Source: Dechloromonas sp. A34 (GTDB lineage Bacteria; Pseudomonadota; Gammaproteobacteria; Burkholderiales; Rhodocyclaceae). From it: 64,000 nt of DNA. Below are positions 43,719 to 54,757 of the stretch, one piece after another (position 1 is the stretch's first letter; each line of letters starts with the position of its first letter). The DNA is taken from NCBI RefSeq assembly GCF_026261605.1, contig NZ_CP102486.1, forward strand, positions 62,001 to 126,000. The letters are read 5' to 3'. A model generated the notes under the pieces. The model had not been told where the DNA came from and made no database searches. It saw nothing but the letters and a program-made list of their open reading frames with translations. The position numbers and the translations under genes were made by a program.

Positions 43719-44699
43719 TCAGCGGCTGACGACGGTCGGTTTGTAACCTAGCGCGGTGCGGATTTTCTCGGCGACGCGGTCGGCTTCGCCGCGGCTGGCG
43801 TAAGGGCCGAGATGCAGGCGGTGGATGCCGGCGCCGGGCTGGACGCGCATCGGTTCGGCCAGCCAGTCGAGTTCGCGGGTCAGGTGATTTTTCAGGTTTT
43901 CGGCGTTGTCGGCATTGGCGAAGGCGCCGAGCTGCAGGTAGATCCCGCTCGCCGGCGTGCCATTGCTCACTACGTTCTGCGCCGTCCGTTCTTCGAGCGC
44001 CATCCGGGCCGAAAGGCGGGTGATTTCATCGACCTCGGCCGGTGACCGCGCCGGAGGCGCCGTCTGGGCGTAGGTGGTGCTCGCCGGTTCGCCCGGAATG
44101 ATCGCCTCGACCTCGACCTGGCCGCTGCCGCCGTTGATCAGGCCAAGCTTGTAGGCGGCAGTATAGGAAAGATCGATCACCCGGTCGGCGTGGAACGGGC
44201 CGCGATCGGTGACCCTGACGACGACTGATTTGCCGGTCTGCAGGCTGGTGACACGGACATAGGACGGCAGGGCCAGCGTGGTGTGGGCGGCGGTCATCGC
44301 GAACATGTCGTAGGGTTCGCCGATCGAAGTCTTCTGGCCGTGGAACTTCTTGCCATACCAGCTGGCGATGCCGCGTGCCTTGTACGGGCGAACGCTGCCG
44401 TTCGGGGTGTATTCCTTGCCCAGCACGACGTAGGGCTTGGTTGCCGGCTTGTGCAAAGGCTCCCATTTCGGCTCTGCGTCGGGAATGTCGTCGAGGCCGT
44501 CGGGGATGTCGTCGGCTGGGCCGTCGTCCTTGTAGAAACCGCCCCCCCTTTTCAGGGTGACATTCGGCTTTCGGGTCGGGGTCTTGGCTGTTGGTGTCCG
44601 GGCGCCATCGACCGTGGTCTCCGTTGGCAGCGGCGGCGTACCGCCGCAGGCCGCCAGCAATAGCGTAGCCAAGGCGCCGAGAGCGAGGCGCAAGCTCAT
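43719..44699 (-). CDS. rlpA: Septal-ring/peptidoglycan RlpA-family lipoprotein
   Basis: 326 residues. Lipoprotein signal peptide ending LLLAACGG (lipidated Cys). A double-psi beta-barrel follows, GIASWYGKKFHGQKTSIGEP with VRVTDRGPFHADRVIDLSY, the catalytic-type RlpA domain. A C-terminal SPOR domain (GIYLQLGAFANADNAENL to the end) binds denuded glycan at division sites. The ATG overlaps the rodA stop by 4 bp, ending the mre/mrd cluster. Confidence 0.94.
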   Translation of the reverse strand: MSLRLALGALATLLLAACGGTPPLPTETTVDGARTPTAKTPTRKPNVTLKRGGGFYKDDGPADDIPDGLDDIPDAEPKWEPLHKPATKPYVVLGKEYTPNGSVRPYKARGIASWYGKKFHGQKTSIGEPYDMFAMTAAHTTLALPSYVRVTSLQTGKSVVVRVTDRGPFHADRVIDLSYTAAYKLGLINGGSGQVEVEAIIPGEPASTTYAQTAPPARSPAEVDEITRLSARMALEERTAQNVVSNGTPASGIYLQLGAFANADNAENLKNHLTRELDWLAEPMRVQPGAGIHRLHLGPYASRGEADRVAEKIRTALGYKPTVVSR

Positions 44700-45805
44700 T
44701 TTTTGACCAGCATCCGGTGAGTGTGGATCGACATCAGCATGCCGATGCCTAAAAACAGGGTGACCAGGGCGGTGCCGCCGTAGCTCATGAAGGGCAGCGG
44801 GACGCCGACCACCGGCAGGATGCCGCTGACCATGCCCATGTTGATGAAGGCGTAAGTGAAGAGGTTTAGCGAGATGGCGCCGGCCAGCAGGCGCGAGAAC
44901 AGGGTTGGTGCGGCCGAGGCGATCATCATGCCGCGTGCGACGAGCAGCGTGTAGAGGAAAAGCAGCAGCAGGTTGCCAAGCAGGCCCCATTCCTCGGAAT
45001 AGACGGCGAAGATGAAATCGGTGTGCTTTTCCGGGATGAACTCGAGATGGGTCTGGGTACCGTTCAGGTAGCCTTTGCCGACAAGCCCGCCGGAGCCGAT
45101 GGCGATGGTCGACTGGATGATGTGGTAGCCGGAACCCAGGGGATCGGTGGTCGGGTCAATCAGGGTCAGAATGCGCTTCTGTTGATAATCGTGCAGGGCG
45201 TGCCAGAGTAGCGGCGCGGCCGCCGCGCCGGCGGCACCGAGGCCGATAATGACTTTCCAGGGCAGGCCGGCAAAGAAAATCACGAAAAAGCCGGCACCGC
45301 CGACCAGTAATGCGGTACCCAGGTCGGGCTGCTTGGCGATCAGGCCGAAAGGCACGACCAGCAGCAGGGCGGCGATCGCATAGTGCTTCAGTTTCAACGT
45401 CGCCTCGTATTTCTGGAAATACCAGGCCAGCATCAGGGGCATCGCGATCTTGAGAATTTCGGAGGGTTGGATGCGGGTGATGCCGATCGACAACCAGCGC
45501 CGGGCGCCATTGACCTTGATGCCAAAGAGGAAAACCGCAATTAGCAGGATGACACCCAGGATGTATAGGGGAACGGCGAAGTTCATCAATTTCTGCGGCG
45601 GCATGCGGGAAACCAACCACATGATGACCAGAGCGAAACCCATGTTGCCGGCTTGCGACAGCATGCGGTGCGCGCTGTCGATGGTTGCCGAATTGACGGT
45701 GGCGAGACCGATCAACATGATCGCCGCGGTAATCAGCAGCAGCGGGAAGTCGATGTGGGCGATGGCATTGAGCCACCAACGTTTCAGGGTGCTGGTAATG
45801 TCCAT
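44696..45805 (-). CDS. rodA: Rod shape-determining glycosyltransferase RodA
   Basis: SEDS-family peptidoglycan polymerase of the elongasome. 369 residues with about ten membrane helices; characteristic pieces are LSIGITRIQPSEILKIAMPL, LIAKQPDLGTALL, EKHTDFIFAVYSEEWG and LPFMSYGGTALV. ATG at 45805 overlaps the mrdA stop (TGATG); a GTG one codon earlier is also possible. It partners with PBP2. Confidence 0.95.
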   Translation of the reverse strand: MDITSTLKRWWLNAIAHIDFPLLLITAAIMLIGLATVNSATIDSAHRMLSQAGNMGFALVIMWLVSRMPPQKLMNFAVPLYILGVILLIAVFLFGIKVNGARRWLSIGITRIQPSEILKIAMPLMLAWYFQKYEATLKLKHYAIAALLLVVPFGLIAKQPDLGTALLVGGAGFFVIFFAGLPWKVIIGLGAAGAAAAPLLWHALHDYQQKRILTLIDPTTDPLGSGYHIIQSTIAIGSGGLVGKGYLNGTQTHLEFIPEKHTDFIFAVYSEEWGLLGNLLLLFLYTLLVARGMMIASAAPTLFSRLLAGAISLNLFTYAFINMGMVSGILPVVGVPLPFMSYGGTALVTLFLGIGMLMSIHTHRMLVKK

Positions 45806-47715
45806 CACTCCTCCGGATCTTCCTCGACCGCTTCGCTATCTTCGGGAGCAGCTCCGGCCGGCAATTTGCCGAGCAGATAATAATCGAGCACCATGCGGGC
45901 AATCGGCGCTGCTGACTGGGCGCCGAAACCACCATTTTCCACCAGTACGGCGAGGGCGATGGTCGGCTTGTCGATCGGTGCGTAGGCGATGAACAAGGCA
46001 TGGTCCCGCAAGTGTTGTTTGACCGCGGAGGCTTTGTACTCGGCGCCTTTTAGCGAATAGACCTGAGCCGTTCCGGTTTTGCCGCCAGCCAGGTAGGGAG
46101 CGCCGGCAAAGGCCCGGTTGCCGGTGCCTTCCTTGATGACGCCGAGCATCGAACGGTGGATCACTTCGAGATTTTTCTCTTTCCATTGCAGGTCGCGGAT
46201 CGGCTTGGGCTCAATCGCCCGTTTCTCGCTCGTCCGGGTATCGACAATATGGCGTACCAGATGTGGTCGGAACATCACGCCGTTATTGGCCAGCGTCGCC
46301 GTTGCCTGAGCCAGTTGGATCGGCGTGTAGGCGTTATAGCCCTGACCGATGCCGATCGAAATGGTTTCACCGGCATACCATTTTTGCTGCTCGGGTTTCT
46401 TGAAGCGCTGTTTCTTCCACTCCTGAGAAGGCAAAACGCCCTTTGATTCGCTGAACTCGTCCTTGCCCAGGTCGACGCCGGTGCGCTGCCCGAAGCCCAG
46501 CTGCCCCATGAATTTCGAAATGTTGTCGATGCCCATGTCGTTGGCCAACATGTAGTAGTAGGTGTCGCAGGAATGGACGATGGACTTGTACATGTCCACG
46601 CTGCCGTGTCCGCCCTTCTTGTCATCGCGGAAGGTGTGATTACCGAAGGTGAAAAATCCCGGATCGCTGATCGCTTGTTGCGCCGTGCGTTTGCCGCTTT
46701 CCAGCGCGGCCAGGGCCATGAAAGGCTTGAAGGTCGAGCCCGGTGGATAAGCGCCGTTGATGGCGCGGTTGACCATCGGCTTGTCGGGATGATCGTTCAG
46801 TTCCTTCCAGTTTTCCGGCGAGATGCCGTCCACGAAAAGATTCGGATCGTAGGTCGGATTGGAGACCAGGGCGAGAATGCCGCCGGTGGCCGGATCGATC
46901 GCGACCAGCGAGCCTTTGCGTTCGCCAAAGGCCTTTTCGGTGATCTCCTGTAGCTTGATGTCGAGGGTCAGCTGGAGATTGTTGCCGGATACCGGCGGAA
47001 TGCGTTTCAGGCTGCGTAGCGCACGACCGCCGGCATCGATCTCGACCTGTTCGTAACCGGTCTCGCCATGAAGCTCGAATTCATAATGCTGCTCCAGGCC
47101 GTTCTTGCCGATATGGTCGGTGCCCTTGTAGTTGGCCTGTTTTTCCGCTTCCTCGATCCATTTCAGGTCGCGGTCGGTGATCCGCCCGATGTAGCCGAGG
47201 GCATGTGAAGCAACTTTGCCCATCGGGTATTGGCGGAACAGCCGGGCCTTGACCTCGACGCCGGGAAAACGGAAACGCTGGGCGGCGAAGATGGCGACTT
47301 CGGCATCCGAGAGGCGGGTTCGAATGGGAATCGACTCGAAATTCTTTGCCTCGTCGAGCAGTCGCTTGAAGCGCTTGCGATCCTTGGCCTGGATGTCGAT
47401 GATCTCGGCCAGCGCGTCGATCGTGGCTTCCAGATTCCCGGTTTGCGACGGGGTGATTTCCAGCGTGAAAGCGGAATAGTTGTGGGCGAGGACGATTCCG
47501 TGGCGGTCGGTGATGACGCCGCGGTTGGGGACGATGGGGATCAGGGCGATCCGGTTGTCCTCGGCGCGGGTCTGGTAAAAATCATGCTGGATCACCTGCA
47601 GCCAGACGAAACGTCCCAACAGCAGTCCGAAGGCGAGCAGTACGACAACTGCCGCAAAACCGATTCGGAAGCGGAAACGGTCGACATCGCCTTCCGGATT
47701 GTGAAAATCACCCAC
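45805..47715 (-). CDS. mrdA: Penicillin-binding protein 2
   Basis: Monofunctional transpeptidase of the elongasome. 636 residues. N-terminal membrane anchor (VVLLAFGLLLGRFVWLQVI), a pedestal domain, and a transpeptidase domain with SxxK in PPGSTFKPFMALAAL (Ser active site, about residue 330), SCD in VHSCDTYYYMLA, and KTG in LAGGKTGTAQV. The acidic tail (EDSEAVEEDPEE) is notable. It is in line with mreD and rodA. Confidence 0.96.
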   Translation of the reverse strand: MGDFHNPEGDVDRFRFRIGFAAVVVLLAFGLLLGRFVWLQVIQHDFYQTRAEDNRIALIPIVPNRGVITDRHGIVLAHNYSAFTLEITPSQTGNLEATIDALAEIIDIQAKDRKRFKRLLDEAKNFESIPIRTRLSDAEVAIFAAQRFRFPGVEVKARLFRQYPMGKVASHALGYIGRITDRDLKWIEEAEKQANYKGTDHIGKNGLEQHYEFELHGETGYEQVEIDAGGRALRSLKRIPPVSGNNLQLTLDIKLQEITEKAFGERKGSLVAIDPATGGILALVSNPTYDPNLFVDGISPENWKELNDHPDKPMVNRAINGAYPPGSTFKPFMALAALESGKRTAQQAISDPGFFTFGNHTFRDDKKGGHGSVDMYKSIVHSCDTYYYMLANDMGIDNISKFMGQLGFGQRTGVDLGKDEFSESKGVLPSQEWKKQRFKKPEQQKWYAGETISIGIGQGYNAYTPIQLAQATATLANNGVMFRPHLVRHIVDTRTSEKRAIEPKPIRDLQWKEKNLEVIHRSMLGVIKEGTGNRAFAGAPYLAGGKTGTAQVYSLKGAEYKASAVKQHLRDHALFIAYAPIDKPTIALAVLVENGGFGAQSAAPIARMVLDYYLLGKLPAGAAPEDSEAVEEDPEE

Positions 47716-47727
47716 GGGCGGCCCGCC

Positions 47728-48249
47728 TTAAATCGGTCGGTTTGGATCCTGATCGACCGGTCGGTATTGCGGCAGAAGCAGGATGAAGGTGAGGGGGATC
47801 CAGAGCAAGGTGGCGATCAAGGGGGAGATGAAGTAGCCCCAGCCGGGAAAGTCGGCACCCACAGCGAGGCGCATCAGAGCCTGCACGACCTGGGCGGCGA
47901 GCAGCAGCGGCATCACCTGCAAGGCCTGCTGGGCGAGCGGGAACCACAGCAGGCGGCGGGAAAGCGAGGCCGCGACGTAGGCGAGCAGGACATAGGCGAA
48001 ACAGTGCTGGCCGAGGACAGCGCCGTCGGCGACATCCATCACCAAGCCAAGGACGAAGGCCCAGCCCATGCCGACCCGGCGGAATTCGCGGACGCTCCAG
48101 AAGCACAGGACCAAAGCCACCCAGTCGGGCATGCCTGGCCAGTGAGCGGTGGGCAGGAAATTCAGGGCGGTGGCGGCGAACAGGCTGAAAAATATGAACC
48201 AGGGTCGGACCGGCTGCAGGATGCGGGAGGAGGAAAAAGTCGGTTGCAT
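47728..48249 (-). CDS. mreD: Rod shape-determining protein MreD
   Basis: 173-residue membrane protein with about five or six helices (WVALVLCFWSVREFRRVGMG, FVLGLVMDVADGAVLGQH, FVYVLLAYVAASL-like). It belongs to the MreBCD elongasome and links MreC to RodA/PBP2. The position between mreC and mrdA is the standard order. Confidence 0.92.
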   Translation of the reverse strand: MQPTFSSSRILQPVRPWFIFFSLFAATALNFLPTAHWPGMPDWVALVLCFWSVREFRRVGMGWAFVLGLVMDVADGAVLGQHCFAYVLLAYVAASLSRRLLWFPLAQQALQVMPLLLAAQVVQALMRLAVGADFPGWGYFISPLIATLLWIPLTFILLLPQYRPVDQDPNRPI

Positions 48250-48277
48250 CAGTTGTCCTTCGCTGCCCGCCGCCGCT

Positions 48278-49180
48278 TCATGCTGTTGCGCTCATTGCCT
48301 GTCGTGCCGCGACTGGCGGCTTCCGGGGGGCTGGCGGAAGTGCCTGGCGGGGGTCGAGGACCATGATTTCGCCGAAGTTTTCGACGCCGGCCACCGGTAC
48401 GCAGAAGATCCGGGCGAAGGAATAGGCGCTGTCGCGTTCGATATTGACCACCTTGGCGACCGGGAAGCCGGGCAGGTAGACGCCGTCCAGCCCGGAAGTA
48501 ACCAGCAGGTCGTCGACCTGGATGTCGGCATTGGCCGGCATGTAGCGCAGTTCGAGCTGGCCGTTGCCGAGGCCGAACACGACCGAACGCTGACCGCTAC
48601 GCACAACCTGGATCGGCACCGCCTGATCCTTGTCGGTAATCAGCGTGATTTCGGCCGAGAAAGGAAAGACCCGGGTAACCTGGCCAACGACGCCGGCTTC
48701 GTCGATCGCCGGCTGGCCGGCAACGATGCCCGATTGCTGCCCCTTGTCTACAATCACCTTGCGCGAGAAAGGGTCGCGGGCGGTGTAAAGAATCTGGGCG
48801 ACCTGGCCCTTGGCCTTTTCACGCTCCTTGACGGCAAGCAGCTTGCGTAGCCGCTCGTTCTCGACTTCAAGCTGGGCGAGGCGCTCAAGATCGGGTGCAG
48901 TGGTCAGTTTGGCGTGCTTCAGTTCATTGTTGTCATTTTGCAGGGCCTGCATGCCCTGCAGATAGCCGGCGGCATAGTCGACCAGACTACCCGGGGTCTG
49001 GGCAACACGTTGGACCGGGTCGACAATCAGCGCAATGCTCTGGCGCAATAGTTCCAGGCTGCGGAAACGCAGGTCGACGACGAAGATCGCCAGTGAAATG
49101 GCGATGTAGAAAGTCAGGAGGGCCAGCGGTGCTGGCCCTCTTTTGAAGAACGGTGGGGGTGCGTGGTCGATGCCGGCCAT
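48278..49180 (-). CDS. mreC: Rod shape-determining protein MreC
   Basis: 300 residues. One N-terminal membrane helix (LLTFYIAISLAIFVVDL), a coiled coil (about 70-115) and a periplasmic beta domain (KVIVDKGQQSGIVAGQPAID, VTRVFPFSAEITLITD, GDLLVTSGLDGVYLPGFP-like). The C-terminus is a Pro/Ala-rich tail. It bridges MreB and PBP2 in the periplasm. Confidence 0.94.
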   Translation of the reverse strand: MAGIDHAPPPFFKRGPAPLALLTFYIAISLAIFVVDLRFRSLELLRQSIALIVDPVQRVAQTPGSLVDYAAGYLQGMQALQNDNNELKHAKLTTAPDLERLAQLEVENERLRKLLAVKEREKAKGQVAQILYTARDPFSRKVIVDKGQQSGIVAGQPAIDEAGVVGQVTRVFPFSAEITLITDKDQAVPIQVVRSGQRSVVFGLGNGQLELRYMPANADIQVDDLLVTSGLDGVYLPGFPVAKVVNIERDSAYSFARIFCVPVAGVENFGEIMVLDPRQALPPAPRKPPVAARQAMSATA

Positions 49181-49210
49181 CGCGATCAGCCCTGACTGTG
49201 CGGCAAGAAA

Positions 49211-50305
<1,095 letters not shown>

Positions 50306-50324
50306 TTATAACGCTTTCCATTTT

Positions 50325-50352
50325 AAGACTTTGTGCACTGCAATAAAGTCTT
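50325..50352. promoter_or_regulatory. Inverted repeat in the mreB/gatC divergent region
   Basis: AAGACTTT (50325-50332) and AAAGTCTT (50345-50352) form a perfect 8-bp inverted repeat, ending 9 bp before the gatC ATG. It could be an operator or a 5' UTR hairpin. The 107-bp region 50255-50361 must also hold promoters for both directions; I cannot place them securely. Confidence 0.45.
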
Positions 50353-50361
50353 TTCGGTACC

Positions 50362-50649
50362 ATGTCGCTCACACTTGAACAGGTTCAGCGTATCGCTCAT
50401 CTCGCCCGTATCGAGGTCAGCGAATCCGAGGCTCTCAGCACCCAGGGCCATCTCAACGGCATTTTCCAGCTGATCGAACAGATGCAGGCGGTGGATACGC
50501 GCGGCGTCGAGCCCATGGCGCATGCCCAGGACGTCAGCCAGCGCCTGCGTGAAGATGTGGTCAGCGAAGTCGATCGCCGCGCCGCCTACCAGGCCGTGGC
50601 GCCCGAAACCGAAGCCGGTCTTTACCTTGTGCCGAAGGTGATCGAATGA
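50362..50649 (+). CDS. gatC: Aspartyl/glutamyl-tRNA amidotransferase subunit C
   Basis: 95-residue small subunit of the transamidosome that makes Asn-tRNA or Gln-t[22 protein letters not shown] and GVEPMAHAQ then LREDVV are the family motifs. Its stop overlaps the gatA start by 4 bp. Confidence 0.95.
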   Translation: MSLTLEQVQRIAHLARIEVSESEALSTQGHLNGIFQLIEQMQAVDTRGVEPMAHAQDVSQRLREDVVSEVDRRAAYQAVAPETEAGLYLVPKVIE

Positions 50650-52103
50650 TCAACGCCGGCCTCAAGCAATTGTCGCAGGCGCTAGCCGCGAAGCAGATTT
50701 CCAGTGTCGAACTCACTCAGCTTTTCCTCGACCGGATTAACCGCCTCAATCCGACGCTCAACGCCTTCGTCACGGTCGATGCCGAGAAAAGCCTGGCTGC
50801 CGCCCGTGCCGCCGACGCCCGGATCGCTGCCGGGTCGGCCGGTCAGCTGACCGGCATCCCGATCGCCCAGAAAGACATTTTCTGCGCCGAAGGCTGGCGG
50901 ACGACCTGCGGTTCGAAGATGCTGGCCAATTTCGTCTCGCCCTACGACGCGACGGTGATCCGCAAGATGGAAGCCGAGGCCGGCATGGTCTCGCTCGGCA
51001 AGACCAACATGGACGAATTCGCCATGGGGTCGTCGAACGAAACCTCGTTCTTCGGCCCGGTGCGCAACCCCTGGGACCGGGAACGCGTGCCCGGCGGTTC
51101 GTCCGGCGGTTCCGCCGCCGCAGTGGCCGCCCGCCTGGCGCCAGTGGCGACCGGGACCGATACCGGCGGCTCGATCCGCCAGCCGGCGGCGCTGTGCAAC
51201 CTGACCGGCCTCAAGCCGACCTATGGTGTCGTCTCCCGCTACGGCATGATCGCCTTCGCCTCCTCGCTCGACCAGGCGGGCCCGATGGCGGCCAGTGCCG
51301 AAGACTGTGCCCTGCTGCTCAATACCATGGCCGGTTTCGACGAGCGTGACTCGACCTCGCTGGACCGTCCGCTCGAAGACTACGCCCGCGATCTGGACAA
51401 GCCACTGAACGGTCTGCGCATTGGCCTGCCCAAGGAGTTTTTCGGTGAAGGCTGCGATGCCGAGGTGATGGCTGCCGTGCGTGCCGCCATCGCCGAGTAC
51501 GAAAAGCTCGGGGCGACCACGGTCGACGTCTCGCTGCCCAACTCGCATCTGTCGGTGCCGGCCTATTACGTGATCGCGCCTGCCGAGGCCAGTTCCAACC
51601 TGTCGCGTTTCGATGGTGTCCGTTACGGCTATCGGGCGCCGGAATACGACAACCTCGACGATATGTACATGAAGAGCCGGGCCCAGGGCTTCGGGGCCGA
51701 GGTCAAGCGCCGCATCATGATCGGCGCCTACGTGTTGTCGCACGGCTACTACGATGCCTACTACCTGCAGGCCCAGCGCATCCGCCGGCTGATCGCCAAC
51801 GATTTTGTCGAGGCTTTCAAGTCCTGTGACGTGATCATGGGGCCGACCTCGCCGACCACTGCCTTCAAGCTCGGCGAAAAGGCGGCCGATCCGGTGCAGA
51901 TGTACCTTTCAGACATCTACACTATCGCCGTCAACCTGGCCGGCCTGCCCGGCATGTCGGTGCCCTGCGGTTTTGTCGGCGGCTTGCCGGTCGGTTTGCA
52001 GTTGATCGGCAATTATTTTGCCGAAGCCCGACTGCTCAACGTCGCGCATCGCTACCAGCAGGCGACCGACTGGCATCAGTGGCGTCCGGTCGGCCTCGAG
52101 TAA
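50646..52103 (+). CDS. gatA: Aspartyl/glutamyl-tRNA amidotransferase subunit A
   Basis: 485-residue amidase-signature enzyme, the glutaminase subunit. The Ser-cisSer-Lys triad is visible as [11 protein letters not shown] (Lys), and [20 protein letters not shown] with [16 protein letters not shown] (both Ser). It hydrolyses glutamine to supply ammonia to GatB. An unrelated lipoprotein gene separates it from gatB. Confidence 0.97.
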   Translation: MINAGLKQLSQALAAKQISSVELTQLFLDRINRLNPTLNAFVTVDAEKSLAAARAADARIAAGSAGQLTGIPIAQKDIFCAEGWRTTCGSKMLANFVSPYDATVIRKMEAEAGMVSLGKTNMDEFAMGSSNETSFFGPVRNPWDRERVPGGSSGGSAAAVAARLAPVATGTDTGGSIRQPAALCNLTGLKPTYGVVSRYGMIAFASSLDQAGPMAASAEDCALLLNTMAGFDERDSTSLDRPLEDYARDLDKPLNGLRIGLPKEFFGEGCDAEVMAAVRAAIAEYEKLGATTVDVSLPNSHLSVPAYYVIAPAEASSNLSRFDGVRYGYRAPEYDNLDDMYMKSRAQGFGAEVKRRIMIGAYVLSHGYYDAYYLQAQRIRRLIANDFVEAFKSCDVIMGPTSPTTAFKLGEKAADPVQMYLSDIYTIAVNLAGLPGMSVPCGFVGGLPVGLQLIGNYFAEARLLNVAHRYQQATDWHQWRPVGLE

Positions 52104-52105
52104 GC

Positions 52106-52639
52106 ATGCGTCAGGTTTGGCTACTTCTGGCGGCATTGTTGGCAGCGGGATGTGCTGAGGTCGAGAAACAGCCGGAAACCAAGTCAGTTGACGAAGTGCC
52201 TGCCGAAAAACCTGCCCCGGAAGTCAGCGAGCCAAAATTCAAGAACTCGACGCTGAAATACCTGGCCGGCCGTAATCTGAAACCGCAGCCGACCCGGCCG
52301 CTCAATGTCAAATCGCGCTGCTCGCATCGCGATGCAATCGGGACAACGACCAAGCTCGACTTGCTGGTCAAGGAAGCGGTCGTCAAGACCTTCGATGCGC
52401 AGGTGACAATGAAGGGGTACGGCACCTGCCGCTTCAACCTGAATGACTTCGAACAGGCGGAGAAGCTGCCGCAGGCCTTGCTCAAGCACAAGCGGGATTC
52501 GGGTTGCCTGGTGCGCATGTGGGAACAGGGTCCCAAGGTGACGGTAGCCTTCAACAGCTGCGCCAAGTCCTGCGAGGGGAAAGCTTTCGATTATCTGTGG
52601 CCCATCGTCGTCGAGGCGAAGAGCGGGCGTTGCTATTGA
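52106..52639 (+). CDS. Putative lipoprotein inserted between gatA and gatB
   Basis: 177 residues. Lipoprotein signal peptide ending LLAALLAAGCAE with the lipobox cysteine near residue 19. The mature part is Lys/Glu/Pro-rich at first, then has six cysteines (SRCSHRD, YGTCRFN, SGCLVRM, NSCAKSC, SGRCY) that could form disulfides. No family recognised. The start at 52106 is 3 bp after the gatA stop and GatB starts 12 bp after its end, so it is in the gat transcript. Confidence 0.78.
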   Translation: MRQVWLLLAALLAAGCAEVEKQPETKSVDEVPAEKPAPEVSEPKFKNSTLKYLAGRNLKPQPTRPLNVKSRCSHRDAIGTTTKLDLLVKEAVVKTFDAQVTMKGYGTCRFNLNDFEQAEKLPQALLKHKRDSGCLVRMWEQGPKVTVAFNSCAKSCEGKAFDYLWPIVVEAKSGRCY

Positions 52640-52651
52640 ACGGATGAAATC

Positions 52652-54106
52652 ATGAATCAATGGGAAGTAGTAATCGGCATCGAGACGCACGCGCAGTTGG
52701 CGACCGTCACGAAAATTTTTTCGGGCGCTTCGACGGCCTTTGGTGCAGAACCCAATACGCAAGCCTGCGCTGTCGACCTGGCGCTGCCTGGGGTCTTGCC
52801 GGTGCTCAACCGGAAGGCGGTTGATTGCGCCATCCGCTTCGGTCTGGCGATCGGTGCTGAAGTCGCCCAGAAGTCGGTGTTCGCGCGCAAGAATTATTTC
52901 TACCCGGACTTGCCCAAGGGCTACCAGATCAGCCAGATGGATTTGCCGGTCGTCGTCGGCGGCAACATTGCCTTGCAGGTCGGCCAGGGCGACAAGGCCT
53001 ACGAAAAAGTGGTCCGCCTGACCAGGGCCCACCTTGAAGAGGATGCCGGCAAGTCGCTGCACGAAGATTTCCATGGCAAGTCGGGCATCGACCTCAACCG
53101 CGCCGGCACCCCGCTACTCGAAATCGTTTCCGAGCCCGATATGCGCTCATCCGACGAGGCGGTTGCCTATGCCAAGTCGTTGCACGCGCTGGTGCAATGG
53201 ATCGGTATTTGCGATGGCAACATGCAGGAAGGCTCCTTCCGCTGTGATGCCAACGTTTCCGTGCGCCCCAAGGGCCAGGCCGAGTTTGGCACACGTCGCG
53301 AGATAAAGAACCTGAATTCCTTCCGGTTCCTGAAAGAAGCAATCGACTACGAAGTCCAGTGGCAGATCAACGAGATCGAGGAGGGCCGCAAGATCCAGCA
53401 GGCTACCGTGCTCTTTGATCCCGACAAGGGCGAGACACGGATGATGCGGAGCAAGGAAGACGCCCACGATTACCGCTACTTCCCGGATCCCGACCTGCTG
53501 CCGCTGATCATTCCTGCCGATTGGATCGCCCGCGTCAAGGGCGAATTGCCGGAATTGCCGGGCCAGATGCGCGAACGCTTCGTCAACGATCTCGGCTTGT
53601 CCGCCTATGATGCGACGACGCTGACCGCCAGCCAGGACATGGCCGACTATTTCGAGGCTGTCGTGGCCATTGCCGGCAAGATCAACGCCAAACCCTGTGC
53701 CAACTGGGTGATGGTCGATCTGGCGGCGCGCCTGAACAAGGACGGCCTGGAACTCGGCGCCTCACCCGTTAGCGCTGCCCAGCTTGCCGGCCTGATCTTG
53801 CGCATTGCCGACAACACCATCTCCAACAACATCGCCAAGAAGGTCTTCGAGGCCTTGTGGAATGGTGAGGGGGCGACGGCCGACGGGATCATCGAGCAGC
53901 AGGGGCTGAAGCAGATCACCGACAGCGGTGCCATCGAGGCACTGGTCGACGAGGTGCTGGCCGTCAATGCTGCCAATGTCGCCGAATTCAAGGCGGGCAA
54001 GGAAAAGGCTTTCAATGCCCTGGTCGGTCAGGTAATGAAGGCCGCCAAGGGCAAGGCCAATCCGCAGCAGGTCAACGACTTGCTACGCGCCAAACTGGCA
54101 GGCTGA
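52652..54106 (+). CDS. gatB: Aspartyl/glutamyl-tRNA amidotransferase subunit B
   Basis: 484 residues. [20 protein letters not shown] and [20 protein letters not shown] open the kinase/amidotransferase domain; [27 protein letters not shown] and [17 protein letters not shown] follow. The C-terminal YqeY-like tail (about 420-484) binds tRNA. It phosphorylates and amidates Asp/Glu-tRNA. Adjacent, convergent to the next gene without spacing. Confidence 0.97.
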   Translation: MNQWEVVIGIETHAQLATVTKIFSGASTAFGAEPNTQACAVDLALPGVLPVLNRKAVDCAIRFGLAIGAEVAQKSVFARKNYFYPDLPKGYQISQMDLPVVVGGNIALQVGQGDKAYEKVVRLTRAHLEEDAGKSLHEDFHGKSGIDLNRAGTPLLEIVSEPDMRSSDEAVAYAKSLHALVQWIGICDGNMQEGSFRCDANVSVRPKGQAEFGTRREIKNLNSFRFLKEAIDYEVQWQINEIEEGRKIQQATVLFDPDKGETRMMRSKEDAHDYRYFPDPDLLPLIIPADWIARVKGELPELPGQMRERFVNDLGLSAYDATTLTASQDMADYFEAVVAIAGKINAKPCANWVMVDLAARLNKDGLELGASPVSAAQLAGLILRIADNTISNNIAKKVFEALWNGEGATADGIIEQQGLKQITDSGAIEALVDEVLAVNAANVAEFKAGKEKAFNALVGQVMKAAKGKANPQQVNDLLRAKLAG

Positions 54107-54757
54107 TTAGCGCTGGCTGGCCGGGCTTGCTGCCGGCCTGGGTTTGGGCGTACGGCCGGTCAGCTCGCCGTAGCGCTTGCGATCGGCGTCGTACTTGGCT
54201 TTGATGACGTCGAATTCGCGTTTCTTGACGTCCTGCAGTTCCCGCTGGACCTTGATCTCGTGTTCCAGTGCGTGCAATTGTTTGGCGAGTTCGGCCGGCA
54301 TCTCCTTCTTCTTGTAGAACTCCGCCTCGTCCTCGAATTTCTTGCGTTTCTTTTGAGCCACCGCAATGCGATCCTGAGCGGCCTGGATCGCCAGATTGAG
54401 ATCGGCTTCCGCTTTGCTCTGGGCGAGGTCGATGTCCTCCGGCGCCGCATAGGTGTCGAGTAGCGCCTGGTCCTTGCGCCGTTGCTCACGGCTCGCTTCT
54501 TCGAGCAGCTTCTTGCGCTTGGTTTCCTGGGCCAGTTCAGCCTTCTGTTCTAGGGTGAGCGGCGGTCCGACTTCCTTGACCACATTCCCCCCGCTATCGA
54601 GAACTCGGTAGGCACGACCGCGGCACTGCTCGGGCAGGGTGTCGCCACAGACCCGGCGACCGGTAGTCGGGTCCTGGCAGCAATAGAATTCACCGGCCGC
54701 GCTAGCCGAAGCGGATAGCGACAAGAGGATGAGGCAGGCGAAAAAGCGTTTAGGCAT
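54107..54757 (-). CDS. Exported protein with N-terminal cysteine region and coiled coil
   Basis: 216 residues. Signal peptide ([18 protein letters not shown]). [20 protein letters not shown] then [10 protein letters not shown] resembles the DUF4124 type of exported proteins. The rest is a long charged coiled coil (about 70-195) and a Pro/Ala tail. It may sit in the periplasm or attach to the wall. Its ATG overlaps the pyrE stop by 8 bp, so it is cotranscribed with pyrE. Function unknown. Confidence 0.75.
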   Translation of the reverse strand: MPKRFFACLILLSLSASASAAGEFYCCQDPTTGRRVCGDTLPEQCRGRAYRVLDSGGNVVKEVGPPLTLEQKAELAQETKRKKLLEEASREQRRKDQALLDTYAAPEDIDLAQSKAEADLNLAIQAAQDRIAVAQKKRKKFEDEAEFYKKKEMPAELAKQLHALEHEIKVQRELQDVKKREFDVIKAKYDADRKRYGELTGRTPKPRPAASPASQR

